Positions 63,245-64,000 of a stretch of 64,000 nt of DNA are shown piece by piece. Every line of letters starts with the position of its first letter. Positions within the stretch are counted from its first letter, which is position 1. Under the pieces are notes generated by a model, which was not told the origin of the DNA, did not search any database, and saw nothing but the letters and a program-made list of their open reading frames with translations. The translations under genes and the position numbers were made by a program. This DNA is from Methylomonas sp. AM2-LC (GTDB lineage Bacteria; Pseudomonadota; Gammaproteobacteria; Methylococcales; Methylomonadaceae): positions 2,666,001 through 2,730,000 of the forward strand of contig NZ_CP157005.1 of NCBI RefSeq assembly GCF_039904985.1, in the 5' to 3' direction.

Positions 63245-64000
63245 CTACGACATGACTACATCGGCGGACCTAACCTCATACCTCTTATTTTGTGTAGCCA
63301 TTACCCACAAAATTCGGGCATTTTTATTGGCCAGTGCGACGGCCGCTTTGTTAAAACCACGTCGTTCAATTAGCGCCTGCAACCATCGACTTAGCGAGTC
63401 TGTTTTACCTTGGCAGTTTTTCAAGACTGATCGGGCGCCGTGAATCAGTAAAGTTCGCAGATAGCCATTACCTCGTTTACTGATACCCAACAACACCACC
63501 TTGTCACCACTCGTGTGCTGTTTGGGTACAATGCCTAAACTGGCTGCATAATTTTTGCTTTTGGTATAGCCTTTACCGTCCCCTATATCCGATGCAGCCA
63601 TAGTAGCCGTAATGGCTCCTATACCTGGAACCTCTACAAATCGTTGACATAATTCGCTCTGAATACAGAGTTGATCAATCTGCTTATCATACTCTTTGAT
63701 CGTTTTATCCAATTCCTTGAGTTTTTCAAGCTGTTTGGCAAACAGATTTCGACTGATCACGCTTAAACCATTCTCAGCATCTTCAATAATTTCAGTGAGG
63801 TGCGTTCTGAGCTGATTGATGCCTATAGGCAGCACAATTCCCCACTCACCTAAAAAACCCCGAATTCGATTCGCCACCGCCGTCCGTTCATCCACTGTAC
63901 TTTGACGCAATCGATGCAGCATTTGAATATCTTGCTGCTCAAGCGTCTTAAGCGAAACTGTTCGTCTTTTCGGTTGGTGTGTTGCCGTCCAAATAGCCTC
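63245..64000 (-). mobile_element. IS110-family transposase (probably IS1111 group), 5' part beyond the window
   Basis: The minus-strand frame is open from the right edge (reading EAIWTATHQPKRRTVSLKTL at the start), so the N-terminal DEDD catalytic part lies outside the window; about 251 residues are visible. The C-terminal transposase_20 domain is clear: PGIGAITATMAASDIG, SKNYAASLGIVPKQHTSGDK, and LLGISKRGNGYLRTLLIHGARSV. IS110 enzymes use a DEDD/serine mechanism and, as shown recently, a bridge RNA from the element's non-coding end. The coding region shows no frameshift in the visible part. Confidence 0.9.

Noticed and set aside
1..64000. CRISPR array, rRNA or tRNA genes
   Set aside because: No set of evenly spaced direct repeats, no rRNA motifs and no credible tRNA cloverleaf was seen on either strand.

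Overview
The window looks like the chromosome of a mid-to-low GC gammaproteobacterium. The order hisC-tyrA-aroA-cmk-rpsA-ihfB, a complete ccmABCDEFGHI set ending in hemN, an MFS(YAM)-ssb pair, a GspA/GspB pair and a PEP-CTERM-like surface protein fit a Methylococcales-type methanotroph relative. That placement is inference; no methane oxidation gene lies here.

Layout. 1-2371: ECF sigma factor (cut by the window edge), zinc-finger anti-sigma factor and subtilase lipoprotein. 2415-5782: accessory genes (membrane protein, AraC regulator, Sel1 lipoprotein, two AT-rich orphans). 6300-10617: exonuclease I, a small membrane protein, then gspB and gspA. 10979-17067: aromatic amino-acid/shikimate, CMP kinase, ribosomal protein S1 and IHF-beta block, with two good terminators. 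17288-19589: two esterases and MscL. 20156-25066: a secreted/surface island with a PEP-CTERM-like protein, a large beta-propeller protein, a small exported protein and a GT-C-like membrane protein. 25435-27689: converging diguanylate cyclase and c-di-GMP phosphodiesterase. 28190-33216: class D beta-lactamase, orphan histidine kinase, propeller protein and phospholipase D lipoprotein. 33612-34973: a signal peptidase I homologue lacking the catalytic lysine and a broken HEPN/MNT module. 35164-41030: ssb, YajR-type transporter and a MoxR-DUF58-transglutaminase operon. 42239-49713: a tightly packed signalling operon (short leader ORF, porin-like barrel, small phosphate-binding-like protein, 1612-residue hybrid kinase with GGDEF and EAL, HDOD protein). 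49784-52978: cytochrome b561 and a P-type ATPase fused to DUF2062. 53893-62074: cytochrome c maturation operon plus hemN. 62515-64000: BFD-like ferredoxin and an IS110-family transposase running off the right edge.

Themes. c-di-GMP signalling is heavy: three proteins, including a two-enzyme hybrid kinase placed with a porin and a periplasmic binding protein. Heme supply (hemN) is coupled to cytochrome c assembly in one operon whose genes mostly overlap. Intergenic regions carry at least two families of short palindromic repeats and a perfect 26-bp inverted repeat next to the IS110 gene. The strongest candidates for something new are the porin/binding-protein/hybrid-kinase operon, the DUF2062-ATPase fusion with an internal start, the lysine-less signal peptidase homologue, and the structured non-coding DNA beside the IS110 transposase.
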